64,000 bases of DNA from Chengkuizengella sp. SCS-71B (GCF_040100845.1 NZ_JAZHSH010000001.1:2588501-2652500), one strand, 5' to 3'. Counted from the stretch's first letter, positions 7,759 to 17,749 are shown. The notes: a model not told the origin generated them from the letters alone. Made by a program: numbers and translations.

Positions 7759-8664
7759 TTAAAGCCATTTACCGATGTCACGTTCTCTAAGGAAGTTCAA
7801 AAAAGTGATGGCTGAAATTGGCAAAATAGCCGTATTTATATGTACTGAATAAAAATCTCTTTTAAAAGAAACGCCATGGATCGTTCTAGTGTGTAACAAA
7901 CCTAGGGTTTTTTCATGTTTTACAGATGAATGTGAAAGTATGGATATACCAGAACCAGATTCCACAGCTGATTTAACTGCACCTGTACTACCTAATTCCA
8001 TCACAATATTCATAGCGTTTATTTCAACCCCATGTTTAGATAATTCTTTTTCCATAACTTGTCTTGTTCCAGAACCCTGTTCCCTTAAAATAAAAGGATA
8101 TTTTAATACATCTTCTAGCATTAAAATATCTAACTCCAAAAGAGGATGGTTTGAAGGTAATATTAATGTAAGTTCGTCACTTAGAACAGATTGCGTTTGT
8201 AAATCTGGATGATGTATTTCTGCTTCTATTAATCCAAACGTTAATTTATGCTTTAATATTTCATCTAATATTTGAGTTGTATTATTCACTTTTAAACTAA
8301 CTGAAATGTCTGGATATTCAGATGAAAATGGACCTAAAATTCTTGGTAAAATGTATTCACCTATAGTAAGACTGGCACCTAACTGCAATCTAGCTTTTAA
8401 AGAGTGTGTAAATTTAGACATTGCCTCATCTGTTTCTTTAATTAAATGTATGCTCTGTTTCGCGTACGGCAATAAGGTCTTCCCTGCTTCAGAACAAACT
8501 ACTTTTTTAGTTGTACGATGAAACAATTTAGTACCGAAGTGTTCCTCAAGCGCTTGTATTTGCATCGTTACAGCAGGTTGAGTCATGTGTAAAAATTGTG
8601 CAGCTGCAGAAAAACTACCTTTTTCAGCAACAGTAAAAAAAATATGAAGTTGATGGAAATTCAT
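7759..8664 (-). CDS. LysR-family transcriptional regulator
   Basis: A 301-residue LysR-type regulator. The N-terminal winged helix-turn-helix is clear (NFHQLHIFFTVAEKGSF, AAQFLHMTQPAVTMQIQALE), followed by the linker helix and a periplasmic-binding-protein-like effector domain (about residues 90-295) with the REQGSGTRQ loop seen in CysL/CbbR-like members. The ligand cannot be read from sequence. It is not obviously linked to the downstream gene because an R1 cluster follows its stop codon. A palindrome upstream (8700-8717) may be its own operator. GAGAGGATGAC-like sequence upstream of the ATG provides the ribosome site. Confidence 0.88.
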   Translation of the reverse strand: MNFHQLHIFFTVAEKGSFSAAAQFLHMTQPAVTMQIQALEEHFGTKLFHRTTKKVVCSEAGKTLLPYAKQSIHLIKETDEAMSKFTHSLKARLQLGASLTIGEYILPRILGPFSSEYPDISVSLKVNNTTQILDEILKHKLTFGLIEAEIHHPDLQTQSVLSDELTLILPSNHPLLELDILMLEDVLKYPFILREQGSGTRQVMEKELSKHGVEINAMNIVMELGSTGAVKSAVESGSGISILSHSSVKHEKTLGLLHTRTIHGVSFKRDFYSVHINTAILPISAITFLNFLRERDIGKWL

Positions 8665-8699
8665 GATGAGTCATCCTCTCCATTTCATTCGCAACTTTA

Positions 8700-8717
8700 A
8701 GTATATGCATGTATACT
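8700..8717. promoter_or_regulatory. Candidate LysR-type operator
   Basis: AGTATA and TATACT are inverted around a 6-base centre, matching the T-N11-A type architecture of LysR binding sites, 36 bases upstream of the regulator start codon. Position and symmetry are seen; binding is inferred. Confidence 0.35.
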
Positions 8718-8767
8718 ATTATATATAAAGTATCTCATAAAAGTGAAGGAAAATAAAAATAGAGTTG

Positions 8768-8813
8768 GAAAATCCCCGATTGCAGGAAAGTGAGATCGCA
8801 ATAGGGGATTTTC
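8768..8813 (-). terminator. Terminator of the opp1 operon
   Basis: GAAAATCCCC and GGGGATTTTC form a 10-bp stem that extends with one mismatch through GATTGC/GCAATA. It lies 18 bases after the oppF stop codon; on the minus strand it is followed by T-rich sequence (CTATTTTTATTTTC). Confidence 0.75.
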
Positions 8814-8830
8814 TAATGATATCTGTCTGC

Positions 8831-9793
8831 TCATTTTTCTGTATAATGACATGCAGCCCAATGTCCAGGTCTAATCTCTTGGAATTCTGGTTTAACTTCC
8901 GCACATTTATCTGAAGCTATAGGACAACGTGTTCGAAAAGCACATCCACTTGGTGGGTTAATCGGGCTAGGTAGATCACCTGTTAACACTATACCTTCAC
9001 GGTGCTCCTCAACATCTGGATCAGGTATTGGAATGGCAGACATCAAAGCTTTTGTATATGGATGTAGAGGATCTTTGTATAAAATTTGACTATCCGCTAG
9101 TTCTACAATATTACCTAAGTACATAACAATGACTCTATCACTTATATGTTTTACCATAGATAAATCATGTGCAATAAATAAATAGGTTAATCCAAATTGA
9201 TCTTGTAATTCCTTTAAAAGATTTACTACTTGTGCTTGAATTGAAACGTCTAGAGCAGAGATCGGTTCGTCACAAATAATAAATTTAGGATTCACCGCTA
9301 AAGCTCTAGCTATTCCTATTCTTTGTCTTTGCCCACCTGAAAATTCGTGAGGATAACGATTTGCATGGTCAGGATTTAAACCAACTAAATCTAATAATTC
9401 TTCAACTCTTTTAATTCGCGCCTTCTTACTTGATGATAATTTATGAATATCTAATGGTTCAGCGATAATATCCCGCACCGTCATTCTTGGATTTAAAGAA
9501 GCATACGGATCTTGAAATATCATTTGCATATCACGACGTTTTTGTTTTAATTCTTTTGCAGATAATGAGAACATATTCTCTCCATTTACTAGCATTTCTC
9601 CTGAAGTAGGTTCATATAAACGAAGCATCGTTCTTCCAACTGTTGATTTACCGCATCCAGATTCTCCAACCATACCTAGAGTTTCTCCATGTTGAATAGT
9701 GAAATTAACACCATCTACTGCTTTTAAAACTTTTCCTCGTCCAACTTGAAAGTGCTTTTTTAAATTCTTCACTTCAATTAATGGTTGCTTCAT
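8831..9793 (-). CDS. oppF: Oligopeptide ABC transporter ATPase OppF-like (opp1)
   Basis: One of the paired ATPases that drive peptide import through the OppB/OppC channel. 320 residues with Walker [10 protein letters not shown], signature [14 protein letters not shown], Walker B FIICDEP, and the C-terminal oligopeptide-transporter extension carrying a cysteine motif ([15 protein letters not shown] and a later Cys). The ATG at 9793 overlaps the oppD TGA as ATGA and has AAGGGGTGG as ribosome site; a longer frame extends upstream without one. It is the last gene of the opp1 operon and is followed by a strong terminator. DppF/AppF are equally possible names. Confidence 0.9.
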   Translation of the reverse strand: MKQPLIEVKNLKKHFQVGRGKVLKAVDGVNFTIQHGETLGMVGESGCGKSTVGRTMLRLYEPTSGEMLVNGENMFSLSAKELKQKRRDMQMIFQDPYASLNPRMTVRDIIAEPLDIHKLSSSKKARIKRVEELLDLVGLNPDHANRYPHEFSGGQRQRIGIARALAVNPKFIICDEPISALDVSIQAQVVNLLKELQDQFGLTYLFIAHDLSMVKHISDRVIVMYLGNIVELADSQILYKDPLHPYTKALMSAIPIPDPDVEEHREGIVLTGDLPSPINPPSGCAFRTRCPIASDKCAEVKPEFQEIRPGHWAACHYTEK

Positions 9794-10782
9794 AATTCCA
9801 CCCCTTGTGCCATTGGATGCATTAGCCAGCATCTAGAATGCTGACTTTCAGAAATTTTATAGAGATCAGGCTCCTCTTGTTTGCAAATGTTCATTGCCTT
9901 GTCACATCGCTCGCAAAAAGCACATCCCTCAGGAGGACTGATCAAATCTGGTGGAGTACCAAATATCGGTACTAAGGAAGTTTCTTTTTCTTGGTCTAAT
10001 CTTGGAATTGATCTAAGCAATCCCCTAGTATAAGGGTGCTGGGGACCTTTGAAAATTTCACGCTTTGTCCCTTGCTCCACTACTTTTCCAGCATACATCA
10101 CAACAATTCGGTCACAAAGGTCAGCCACAACCCCAAGATCATGAGTAATAAGAATAATAGAGGTATCCATCTGCTTTTGAAGGTGTTTCATTAACTTCAA
10201 AATTTGTGCTTGAATTGTGACATCTAAAGCCGTTGTAGGTTCATCTGCAATTAATAATTTAGGGTTGCATGCCAAAGCGATTGCGATCATAGCTCTCTGT
10301 CTCATACCTCCGCTAAATTCATGTGGATATTGATTGATTCGTTTCTCTGGTTGTGGGATTTCCACTAACTGCAATAATTCTATCGCTCTTTCATTAGCAG
10401 CTTTTGAACTCATTCCCTGATGTTTTATAAGTCCTTCACGAATTTGTTTTCCCACTTTCATAGTAGGGTTTAATGAGGTCATTGGATCTTGAAATATCAT
10501 CCCGATCTCTTTTCCACGAATATCAAACATTTCATTTTTTGATTTCGTTACAATTTCCTCTTTATTAAACAGTATAGAACCATGTTTGATTTCCCCTGGC
10601 GGCATCGGAATTAATTTCATAATCGTTTGAGCTGTTACACTTTTTCCACAACCTGACTCACCTACAATTGCAACTGTTTCTCCTTTATCCACATCAAAAC
10701 TTACTCCACGCACAGCTTGTACTTCTCCAGAATAAGTCTGAAAGGATACGTGTAAATCCTTTACCTGTAATAACTTTTCCAA
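9790..10782 (-). CDS. oppD: Oligopeptide ABC transporter ATPase OppD-like (opp1)
   Basis: Partner ATPase of the preceding entry. 330 residues with Walker [10 protein letters not shown], signature [15 protein letters not shown], Walker B LLIADEP, and a complete C-terminal cysteine cluster ([15 protein letters not shown], then HSRCW) that in this family binds a metal or iron-sulfur centre. The TTG at 10782 was chosen because GGAGG lies seven bases upstream; an upstream GTG start would place that site inside the gene. It ends in an ATGA overlap with oppF. The cysteine cluster is absent from the opp2 paralogue. Confidence 0.9.
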   Translation of the reverse strand: MEKLLQVKDLHVSFQTYSGEVQAVRGVSFDVDKGETVAIVGESGCGKSVTAQTIMKLIPMPPGEIKHGSILFNKEEIVTKSKNEMFDIRGKEIGMIFQDPMTSLNPTMKVGKQIREGLIKHQGMSSKAANERAIELLQLVEIPQPEKRINQYPHEFSGGMRQRAMIAIALACNPKLLIADEPTTALDVTIQAQILKLMKHLQKQMDTSIILITHDLGVVADLCDRIVVMYAGKVVEQGTKREIFKGPQHPYTRGLLRSIPRLDQEKETSLVPIFGTPPDLISPPEGCAFCERCDKAMNICKQEEPDLYKISESQHSRCWLMHPMAQGVEL

Positions 10783-10796
10783 ATAAACCACCTCCC

Positions 10797-11726
10797 TTAT
10801 TTACGTAAACGTGGATCAAGTGCATCGCGTAACCCATCACCTAAAATATTAAAAGCCAATATCGTTAAACTAATAAAAAATGCTGGGAAAAAAATTCTCC
10901 AAGGAAAATAACGTAAAGCCTGTATCCCATCACTTGCCATCGTCCCCCAACTAGCAATTGGGGCCTGAACACCTAATCCTAAAAAGCTTAAAAAAGCTTC
11001 TGTAAATATGGCTAACGGTATCGTTAATGTCATCGTAACGATAATCGGTCCCATGGCATTAGGTATTAAATGTCTAGATAACAAACGTTTTGTATTTGCA
11101 CCTAATGAACGTGCAGATAGCACAAATTCTTGCTCCTTTAATTGTAGGATTTGTCCACGTACAATTCTAGCCATGGTGATCCAGCCTGTAACCGTCAATG
11201 CGAGAATCATGGTGCCTAATCCTTGAGGTAATACAACCATTAACATAATAACTACTAATAAATAAGGAATCCCGTACAAAATATCACAAATGCGCATCAT
11301 CACTTCGTCTACTCGTCTACCAAAGAAACCTGCAATGCTCCCATATACAATCCCAATTGTTAGATCGATTAATGCCGCTACAACTCCAATAAATAATGAA
11401 ATCCTAGCACCGTACCATGTGCGAACAAACATATCCCTTCCTAAATCATCTGTTCCAAACCAATGCTCAGCCGAAGGAGCTAAGTTTTTGTCTTCAAGTA
11501 CTTGTCCTTGATACTCATACGAGCTTAAAATCGGTGCAAATATAGCCATGAATACTAATATAATTAATGTAAATAAAGCAACTACAGCTAATTTATTGCT
11601 TTTTAGACGAACCCAAACATCTTGCCAATAATTTAAACTTTTCCGTGAAATAATCTCAGCTTGTCTTACGTCTTTTTTATAAGGTTTAAAATGATCTGGA
11701 GTTAACGTTGTTTTATGAATATTCAT
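10797..11726 (-). CDS. oppC: Oligopeptide ABC transporter permease OppC-like (opp1)
   Basis: Inner-membrane permease, 309 residues. It has the N-terminal OppC region with one membrane helix (LAVVALFTLIILVFMAIFAP), a conserved WFGTDDLGRDMF segment, five further helices, and the EAA-type coupling loop with SLGANTKRLLSRHLIPN. The ATG at 11726 follows GGGGGG by six bases; another ATG lies two codons upstream. The start overlaps the oppB 3' end by 14 bases, so the two permeases are translationally coupled. Confidence 0.9.
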   Translation of the reverse strand: MNIHKTTLTPDHFKPYKKDVRQAEIISRKSLNYWQDVWVRLKSNKLAVVALFTLIILVFMAIFAPILSSYEYQGQVLEDKNLAPSAEHWFGTDDLGRDMFVRTWYGARISLFIGVVAALIDLTIGIVYGSIAGFFGRRVDEVMMRICDILYGIPYLLVVIMLMVVLPQGLGTMILALTVTGWITMARIVRGQILQLKEQEFVLSARSLGANTKRLLSRHLIPNAMGPIIVTMTLTIPLAIFTEAFLSFLGLGVQAPIASWGTMASDGIQALRYFPWRIFFPAFFISLTILAFNILGDGLRDALDPRLRK

Positions 11727-12669
11727 TAACATCCCCCCCTGTAACTTCTCCTCCCGCAATTTTAATCCGTGGATCAATAATTCCATACAGCATATCGACT
11801 ACAAATACCATGAACACAAGAATAATGCTGTAAAAAACGGTTGTACCCATAATCACTGTATAGTCTCGATTTGTTATGCTCTGGACAAATTGAGTTCCTA
11901 ATCCAGGTATACCATAAATATTTTCCACTACAAAACTACCTGTTAGTATACCGGCAGTTAATGGACCTAAATAAGTAACTACGGGGAGAATAGCATTACG
12001 AATAGCGTGTTTAATTAAAACTATACTCTCCTTTAACCCTTTTGCTCTTGCTGTTTTAATATAATCCTGCTGTAACACCTCCAACATGTTAGACCGTGTT
12101 AAACGAGCAATAAAAGCAATTGGTAAAGCAGATAATGATAAAGCAGGGAGTACATGATGCATAGGAGTTTCAAATCTTCCTGCTGGGAATACATCTAGCT
12201 GTATAGCAAAAACATACTGTAAAAATACCGCCAGTATAAAACTAGGAACAGACATACCAATTACAGCGATTACCATTGCTGAATAATCCTGAAATTTATT
12301 ATGATATAATGCAGCCAATACACCAAAAAACACCCCTAATGCAATGGATAAAAACAAAGCTTCTAACCCTAAAACTAAAGAGATTTTAAATGTTCTGTTT
12401 ATGATGTCGTTTACTGTTTCCGCTTTATATCTAAAAGAAGGACCTAGATCCCAGGTAACTACTGATTTAACATAATCAAAATACTGCATAACTAAAGGTT
12501 TATCTAATCCATAATGTGCTTCTAAGGTTTTTAGAATTTCTACTGGAACTTTTTTTTCAGCTGAAAAAGGTCCACCAGGGACAGCTCTCATTAAGAAAAA
12601 AGTTGCTGATATTATAATCCAAAGTGATATCAAAACAAAGATCAAGCGTCGCAAAAGAAACCTAGTCAA
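11713..12669 (-). CDS. oppB: Oligopeptide ABC transporter permease OppB-like (opp1)
   Basis: The second channel-forming permease, 318 residues, with the family start TRFLLRRLIFVLISLWIIIS, the MRAVPGGPF segment, six membrane helices and the coupling motif ARAKGLKESIVLIKHAIRNA. The TTG at 12669 was chosen because it lies nine bases after GGAGG; the open frame extends nine codons further upstream across that site. It is separated from oppA by a perfect 16-bp hairpin. Confidence 0.9.
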   Translation of the reverse strand: MTRFLLRRLIFVLISLWIIISATFFLMRAVPGGPFSAEKKVPVEILKTLEAHYGLDKPLVMQYFDYVKSVVTWDLGPSFRYKAETVNDIINRTFKISLVLGLEALFLSIALGVFFGVLAALYHNKFQDYSAMVIAVIGMSVPSFILAVFLQYVFAIQLDVFPAGRFETPMHHVLPALSLSALPIAFIARLTRSNMLEVLQQDYIKTARAKGLKESIVLIKHAIRNAILPVVTYLGPLTAGILTGSFVVENIYGIPGLGTQFVQSITNRDYTVIMGTTVFYSIILVFMVFVVDMLYGIIDPRIKIAGGEVTGGDVNEYS

Positions 12670-12709
12670 AACATACCACCTCCATTTTACATACAATGGT
12701 CTAAATAGT

Positions 12710-12746
12710 CTTTAAGGTATATGGAACTTCTCCATATACCTTAAAG
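12710..12746 (-). terminator. Intercistronic oppA-oppB hairpin (opp1)
   Basis: A perfect 16-bp stem (CTTTAAGGTATATGGA and its complement) around a 5-base loop lies between the oppA stop codon and oppB. It has no long T-run on the minus strand, so partial termination or protection of the oppA 3' end is more likely than full termination. That would let oppA be made in excess of the permeases. Confidence 0.65.
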
Positions 12747-12777
12747 TCATAAAATCTGTATTATTTAAATGTTATAA

Positions 12778-14469
12778 TTAATAATGTGCCCATTTTAAAT
12801 CCGTATTCCCTAAACTATCAAGGAAGATACCTTTTATTTCAGGATTAAAAACATAGTTATAAGTATAATAAAATACTGGGGCTATTGGCATTTCATCCAT
12901 GAAGATCACTTCTGCATCTTTTAAAAGTTGAGTTCTAGTTGGTATATCTCCTTCAGAATAAGTTAGATCTAACAATCTAGCATATTCTTCATTATGCCAA
13001 CGGGTGTTGTTATTTCCTCCTATTTCCTTAAATATTTCGAGAAAGTTGATCGGATCGTTGAAATCACCAATCCAACCATAACGAGCGATTTGGAAATCCC
13101 CTTCATCAATCTGATCTAGGTAAACTCCCCATTCAGCATTTTCTAGTGTTAGTTCAATTCCGAAAACCTGTCTCCATTGCTCTTGAACAGCCTGAGCAAT
13201 TTTTTGATGACCTTCACTAGTATTGTGGCTAATCACTAATGGTGGTAAATCATCTGCGCTGGCATAGCCCAACTCTTTAAGCCCCTCATCAAATAATTCC
13301 TTTGCCCTTTCTACATTATTATCTTGAAAATAAGGTTCTTTAACTAATTCCATGTTTGGAGGAACAAGGCCCATTGCGGGAATTTGCTCACCTTGAGCTA
13401 CATGATCAATAATTGATTGACGATCAATTGCGTATGAAAACGCCTGACGTATTTTTTTATTATTGAATGGCTCTTTTTCTACATTAAATTTATACATATA
13501 AGTTCCAGTTCTAATTTGAGTAGTTAATAACCCTTGTTCTTTTAAAATGGGCAATGAATCTGTAGGTAATGATGAAAACGGAGATCCTGCCCAATCTAAT
13601 TCCCCATCTTCATATAAAGCTAAAACAGTGCCCTCATCCTCAACTACAGCATAAATGATGCGATCTAACTGTACTGTATCTGCATCCCAATAATCATCAT
13701 TTTTAACTAGCTGGATTTCATTACCATGCTCCCAAATATCCAATTTGAAAGGACCATTGCTAACATATAAATCACCTGCATCATTAGCCCACGTTTCATT
13801 AGCTTCTACAACTTTTTTATTTACTGGTTTGTAAGTTGTAAATGCGAAGAGATCCATGATATAAGGAGTTGGGTTTTCAAGCGTAACTTCTAGCGTTTTA
13901 TCATCTAACGCTTTTACTCCAACATCTTCCATGCTTCCTTTTCCTGTATTGGCAGCTTCCGCATTTTTAATATAATAGAGCTGATATGCATAATCAGCTG
14001 CAAATGCAGGATCCAATACACGTTTCCAAGCATATTCATAATCATGAGCTGTCACTGGATCACCATTAGTCCAACTATGATCCCTTAAAGTGAACGTATA
14101 AGTTAAATAGTCATCAGAGATTTCTACATTCTCAGCTCCTGCTAATGCAGCACCATCAGGTGTAATTCGAGTTAAACCTTCAAAAACACCTCTAAGAACA
14201 GTAGAAGAAGTTGTATCTGTTGCTTGACCCGGGTCTAAAGAGGGTGGTTCACTTGCAAAACTCGCACGAAATACTTTTTCCGTCATTTCATCACCTGATG
14301 AGTTTTCATCATCATTTTCATCTTTTTGATCATTTTGATTATCTTCTGTCTTTTCAACCTCTTCTGGTTCGGTCGTTGTATCTTCTGAACATCCTACTAA
14401 GGCCAATCCCATTACAAAGATTAAAGCGAATACAGTCAGGAAACTTATTTTGAACCCCTTTTTCATCAT
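12778..14469 (-). CDS. oppA: Oligopeptide-binding lipoprotein OppA-like (opp1)
   Basis: The extracellular, lipid-anchored solute-binding protein that captures peptides. 563 residues. A signal peptide ends in the lipobox LALVGC with Cys27 as lipidation site, then an acidic, low-complexity spacer (residues about 30-60, rich in E, D, N) precedes the SBP_bac_5 domain (FRASFASEPPSLDPGQATDT; YTFTLRDHSWTNGDPVTAHD). AGGGGG lies upstream of tandem ATG codons; the first is used here. First gene of the opp1 operon, about 170 bases downstream of the opp2 terminators. Confidence 0.93.
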   Translation of the reverse strand: MMKKGFKISFLTVFALIFVMGLALVGCSEDTTTEPEEVEKTEDNQNDQKDENDDENSSGDEMTEKVFRASFASEPPSLDPGQATDTTSSTVLRGVFEGLTRITPDGAALAGAENVEISDDYLTYTFTLRDHSWTNGDPVTAHDYEYAWKRVLDPAFAADYAYQLYYIKNAEAANTGKGSMEDVGVKALDDKTLEVTLENPTPYIMDLFAFTTYKPVNKKVVEANETWANDAGDLYVSNGPFKLDIWEHGNEIQLVKNDDYWDADTVQLDRIIYAVVEDEGTVLALYEDGELDWAGSPFSSLPTDSLPILKEQGLLTTQIRTGTYMYKFNVEKEPFNNKKIRQAFSYAIDRQSIIDHVAQGEQIPAMGLVPPNMELVKEPYFQDNNVERAKELFDEGLKELGYASADDLPPLVISHNTSEGHQKIAQAVQEQWRQVFGIELTLENAEWGVYLDQIDEGDFQIARYGWIGDFNDPINFLEIFKEIGGNNNTRWHNEEYARLLDLTYSEGDIPTRTQLLKDAEVIFMDEMPIAPVFYYTYNYVFNPEIKGIFLDSLGNTDLKWAHY

Positions 14470-14637
14470 TTTATTTCCCCCTAATTTTATTTGTCACCAT
14501 CTATCGAATTTTGTTAGTCTCCTAAACTTTCTATTCGAAAGATGTGACCGTGTTCATAACTATTTATATTAGGTTAATGAATATATATAACTAAAATTAG
14601 GACAAATTATTATTTATTTTCATACTTAAGAGTAAAA

Positions 14638-14659
14638 AAGCTCTCCGACTGGAGAGCTT
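14638..14659 (-). terminator. Second opp2 terminator hairpin
   Basis: A perfect 9-bp stem (AAGCTCTCC/GGAGAGCTT) with a 4-base loop is followed on the minus strand by TTTTTACT. It is the second of two hairpins in tandem between opp2 and opp1. Confidence 0.75.
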
Positions 14660-14664
14660 AAAAA

Positions 14665-14709
14665 AAATCACCCATACATGACAATATTAAAGTCATGGGT
14701 GGGTGATTT
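14665..14709 (-). terminator. First opp2 terminator hairpin
   Basis: AAATCACCCA pairs with TGGGTGATTT, and the stem continues through CATGAC/GTCATG with a small internal loop. It starts five bases after the oppF stop codon. Its minus-strand side runs into TTTTTTT, so it should terminate opp2 and separate it from opp1. Confidence 0.75.
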
Positions 14710-14714
14710 ATATA

Positions 14715-15644
14715 TTAGTTATATTCAGCTTTATAACGTTTATATTCAGTTTCAGAACAATATACAAAATGACCAGGTTTAATCTCTTTCAAAGAGGCTT
14801 CACCATCATATTGATGTTGAGCAGGATCGTAAATAATACGTTTACGATTTCTCTCATGTTCAGGATCAGGTAATGGTATGGCTGATAACAGTGATTTTGT
14901 ATATGGATGAATTGGGTTTTCATAAAGCTCATCACTTTCAGCAAGCTCTACAATTTTCCCTCGATACATTACCCCAATTCGATCACTAATATATTTAACC
15001 ATTGATAAATCATGTGCTATAAATAAATAAGTTAATTTCTTTTCTTTCTGTAGCTTTTTCAATAGATTAATTACTTGTGCTTGTATAGAAACATCTAAAG
15101 CAGATATAGGTTCGTCTGCTATGATAAATTCCGGTTCAACAGCAAGTGCTCGAGCAATACCTATCCGCTGACGTTGTCCTCCACTAAATTCATGAGGATA
15201 TCTATTTGCATGTTCTTCATTTAATCCAACTGTTTTAAGCAATTCGTATACACGATTCATTCTCTCCTCTTTTGAAGAGGCTAACCCATGTATATCTATT
15301 CCTTCAGCAATAATGTCAGAAACCTTCATACGTGGATTCAATGATGCATACGGATCCTGGAAAATCATTTGCATTTTTCGATTAAAAGCTTTCAAATCAG
15401 ATCTTGATTTTTTTCCATGCACATCAACACCATCATATATAATTTTACCATCTGTAGCATTGTACAAACGAATGATCGTACGTCCTGTAGTAGACTTACC
15501 GCAGCCAGATTCTCCAACTAGTCCAAAAGTTTCACCTTTGTATATATCAAATGAAATACCATCAACAGCTTTTACTACATTATGTTTAGATATTTCAAAG
15601 TGCTGTTTCATGTTCTTTATTTCTAACAGCTTTTGTTTACTCAT
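14715..15644 (-). CDS. oppF: Oligopeptide ABC transporter ATPase OppF-like (opp2)
   Basis: ATPase of the second peptide importer, 309 residues. Walker [13 protein letters not shown], signature [16 protein letters not shown] and Walker B FIIADEP are intact. The C-terminal extension (about residues 265-309) has no cysteine cluster, unlike the opp1 copy, and instead ends EIKPGHFVYCSETEYKRY as in the classical B. subtilis Opp type. The ATG overlaps the oppD stop as ATGA; the ribosome site is weak, which suits translational coupling. Last gene of opp2, followed by two terminators. Confidence 0.9.
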   Translation of the reverse strand: MSKQKLLEIKNMKQHFEISKHNVVKAVDGISFDIYKGETFGLVGESGCGKSTTGRTIIRLYNATDGKIIYDGVDVHGKKSRSDLKAFNRKMQMIFQDPYASLNPRMKVSDIIAEGIDIHGLASSKEERMNRVYELLKTVGLNEEHANRYPHEFSGGQRQRIGIARALAVEPEFIIADEPISALDVSIQAQVINLLKKLQKEKKLTYLFIAHDLSMVKYISDRIGVMYRGKIVELAESDELYENPIHPYTKSLLSAIPLPDPEHERNRKRIIYDPAQHQYDGEASLKEIKPGHFVYCSETEYKRYKAEYN

Positions 15645-16705
15645 TTGTGATCACTCGCTTTCACACCTGACTTAGACATATGTTTCGTCTTTTTCAATCG
15701 CTGAATAAATGCTGGTGGCTCAACCTTAGGAGCATTTTCATGCAACAACCAAGTTGCAGCATAATGAGTATTTGAAACTTTAAACATTGGTGGTTCTTTT
15801 TCTAAATCAATCTTTAATGCATATTCGTTTCTAACTGCAAATGCATCTCCTGTTGGCGGTTTAATTAAATTTGGAGGTGATCCAGGAATTGCGTAGAGTT
15901 CAGCATCACTTGTTTCCAAGTTAGGCATAGAACTGAGCAATCCCCACGTATATGGATGCTGTGGATTATAAAAGATTTCATCCACTGTTCCAATTTCAAC
16001 AATTTTCCCTCCATACATGACCGCAACACGATCAGCTACATTGGCAACAACACCTAAGTCATGTGTAATAAATATAATAGAGGTATCCATTTTCTTTTGA
16101 AGATCTTTCATCAACTCTAAAATTTGTGCTTGAATGGTTACATCAAGCGCAGTAGTTGGCTCATCAGCTAATAATATTTTAGGATTACAAGCAAGAGCGA
16201 TCGCAATCACAACACGTTGACGCATCCCCCCTGAAAATTGATGGGGAAATTCATTTATTCGAACCTCTGGCTGCGGAATACCAACTAAACCTAATAGTTC
16301 AATAGCTCGTTCTTTAGCAGCACTTGAGCTTAGATTTTGATGTTTAATTAAACCTTCCATAATCTGTTTCCCAACTTTCATAGTTGGGTTTAGAGAAGTC
16401 ATCGGATCTTGAAATATCATTGAGATTTCTTTACCACGAATTTTTTGCATCTCTTTTTCAGAAAGTTTGGCTAAATCTTTTCCTTCAAATATAATTTCGC
16501 CTTCTTTAATTCTCCCTGGTGGAGTAGGAATTAGTCGCATTATTGTCTTAGATGTAACTGATTTACCAGAACCTGATTCACCTACGATTGCTAAAGTCTC
16601 TCCTTTATTGAGGTCAAAGTCAACACCTCGAACAGCTTGGACTTCACCAGCAAATGTATCAAATGAAACATTCATATTTTTTACTTCAAGTATCTTCTTT
16701 TCCAT
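15641..16705 (-). CDS. oppD: Oligopeptide ABC transporter ATPase OppD-like (opp2)
   Basis: 354 residues with Walker A GESGSGKSVTSK, signature [15 protein letters not shown], Walker B ILLADEP. The C-terminal region reads PPTGDAFAVRNEYALK and THYAATWLLHENAP, where opp1 OppD has its cysteines; all cysteines of the cluster are lost, as in the classical Opp ATPase of Bacillus. The ATG at 16705 is chosen over an in-frame GTG nine bases upstream because that GTG is part of the AGGTGG ribosome site. Confidence 0.9.
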   Translation of the reverse strand: MEKKILEVKNMNVSFDTFAGEVQAVRGVDFDLNKGETLAIVGESGSGKSVTSKTIMRLIPTPPGRIKEGEIIFEGKDLAKLSEKEMQKIRGKEISMIFQDPMTSLNPTMKVGKQIMEGLIKHQNLSSSAAKERAIELLGLVGIPQPEVRINEFPHQFSGGMRQRVVIAIALACNPKILLADEPTTALDVTIQAQILELMKDLQKKMDTSIIFITHDLGVVANVADRVAVMYGGKIVEIGTVDEIFYNPQHPYTWGLLSSMPNLETSDAELYAIPGSPPNLIKPPTGDAFAVRNEYALKIDLEKEPPMFKVSNTHYAATWLLHENAPKVEPPAFIQRLKKTKHMSKSGVKASDHK

Positions 16706-16723
16706 ATTTACCACCTACCTTTA

Positions 16724-17749
16724 TTAGTCACGCATTTTTGGATCTAACGCATCACGCAGCCCATCCGCAACAAGATTGAATGCAATCATGATCAAACTGA
16801 TAACTATTGATGGAAATACCAATATATGAGGATATATTTGTAATGATTTAAATCCATCTTCAATTAACGTACCTAGTGAAGCTGTCGGAGCCGGTAAACC
16901 TAAACCGATAAAACTTAAAAATGCTTCTGTAAAAATCGCGCTTGGTATAGTAAACATTGTATTAATGATAATTACACCAGTAATATTTGGTATTAAATGT
17001 TGCATGATAATCTTAGAATCTTTAGCCCCTAATGTTTTTGAAGCCAATACAAACTCTTGATTTTTTAATTTCAAAATTTGTCCACGTACAACACGAGACA
17101 TACCGAGCCAACCTGTTATGGTCATGGCTACTGTAAGAGTTAATATGCCTGGTTCTAGTATAAGGATTATTAATATAACCACGATTAAAAAAGGAATTCC
17201 GATCAATATCTCAACGATACGTTGCATAATAAGATCTACTCTTCCTCCGTAATAAGCAGAGATTCCTCCATAAGCAACACCGATAACCATATCAATTGAT
17301 GCAGCTAAAAGTGCAATGTATAAAGAAATTCGTGTTCCTTCCCACGTTCTAGTCCACAAATCACGTCCTAGACCATCAGTTCCAAACCAAAAGTATCCAT
17401 CAACACCTTTTTGCTCGTATACATCAATTCGTGGCTGATCTTCATTCAATTGAATCGTTCCATCTAAATGAAGAAAACTAATGTTTTCAAGCACAGGGAT
17501 TTTTGGAGGTAACTTTGCCCTTGATAAATCCTGTTCAAACGCATCGTACGGTGTCATCATAGGTCCAAAGATAGCCATAAAAGCTAACACTAATAACAAG
17601 ATAATACCTACGATAGCTCCCACATTTTTTCTTATTCTTAACCACGCATCCTTCCAATAGGAAAGAGTAGGACTCGTAATTTCTTCGCCCTTGTTAGGAT
17701 CAAGTTGAACAGGTATAAATAATTCTTTCGATAATTGTTCAGATTTCAT
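16724..17749 (-). CDS. oppC: Oligopeptide ABC transporter permease OppC-like (opp2)
   Basis: 341 residues. After the first membrane helix (VGAIVGIILLLVLAFMAIFGP) it carries a longer extracytoplasmic insertion (about residues 75-125, including DQPRIDVYEQKGVDGYFWFG) than opp1 OppC, then GTDGLGRDLWTR, five helices and the coupling motif KTLGAKDSKIIMQHLIPN. AGGAGG precedes the ATG by nine bases. The start codon overlaps the oppB stop by one base (TAATG). Confidence 0.9.
   Translation of the reverse strand: MKSEQLSKELFIPVQLDPNKGEEITSPTLSYWKDAWLRIRKNVGAIVGIILLLVLAFMAIFGPMMTPYDAFEQDLSRAKLPPKIPVLENISFLHLDGTIQLNEDQPRIDVYEQKGVDGYFWFGTDGLGRDLWTRTWEGTRISLYIALLAASIDMVIGVAYGGISAYYGGRVDLIMQRIVEILIGIPFLIVVILIILILEPGILTLTVAMTITGWLGMSRVVRGQILKLKNQEFVLASKTLGAKDSKIIMQHLIPNITGVIIINTMFTIPSAIFTEAFLSFIGLGLPAPTASLGTLIEDGFKSLQIYPHILVFPSIVISLIMIAFNLVADGLRDALDPKMRD

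Noticed and set aside
14211-14453. Plus-strand frame opposite the OppA N-terminus.
   Set aside because: Shadow of the acidic low-complexity spacer of OppA; no start signals and unlikely composition.
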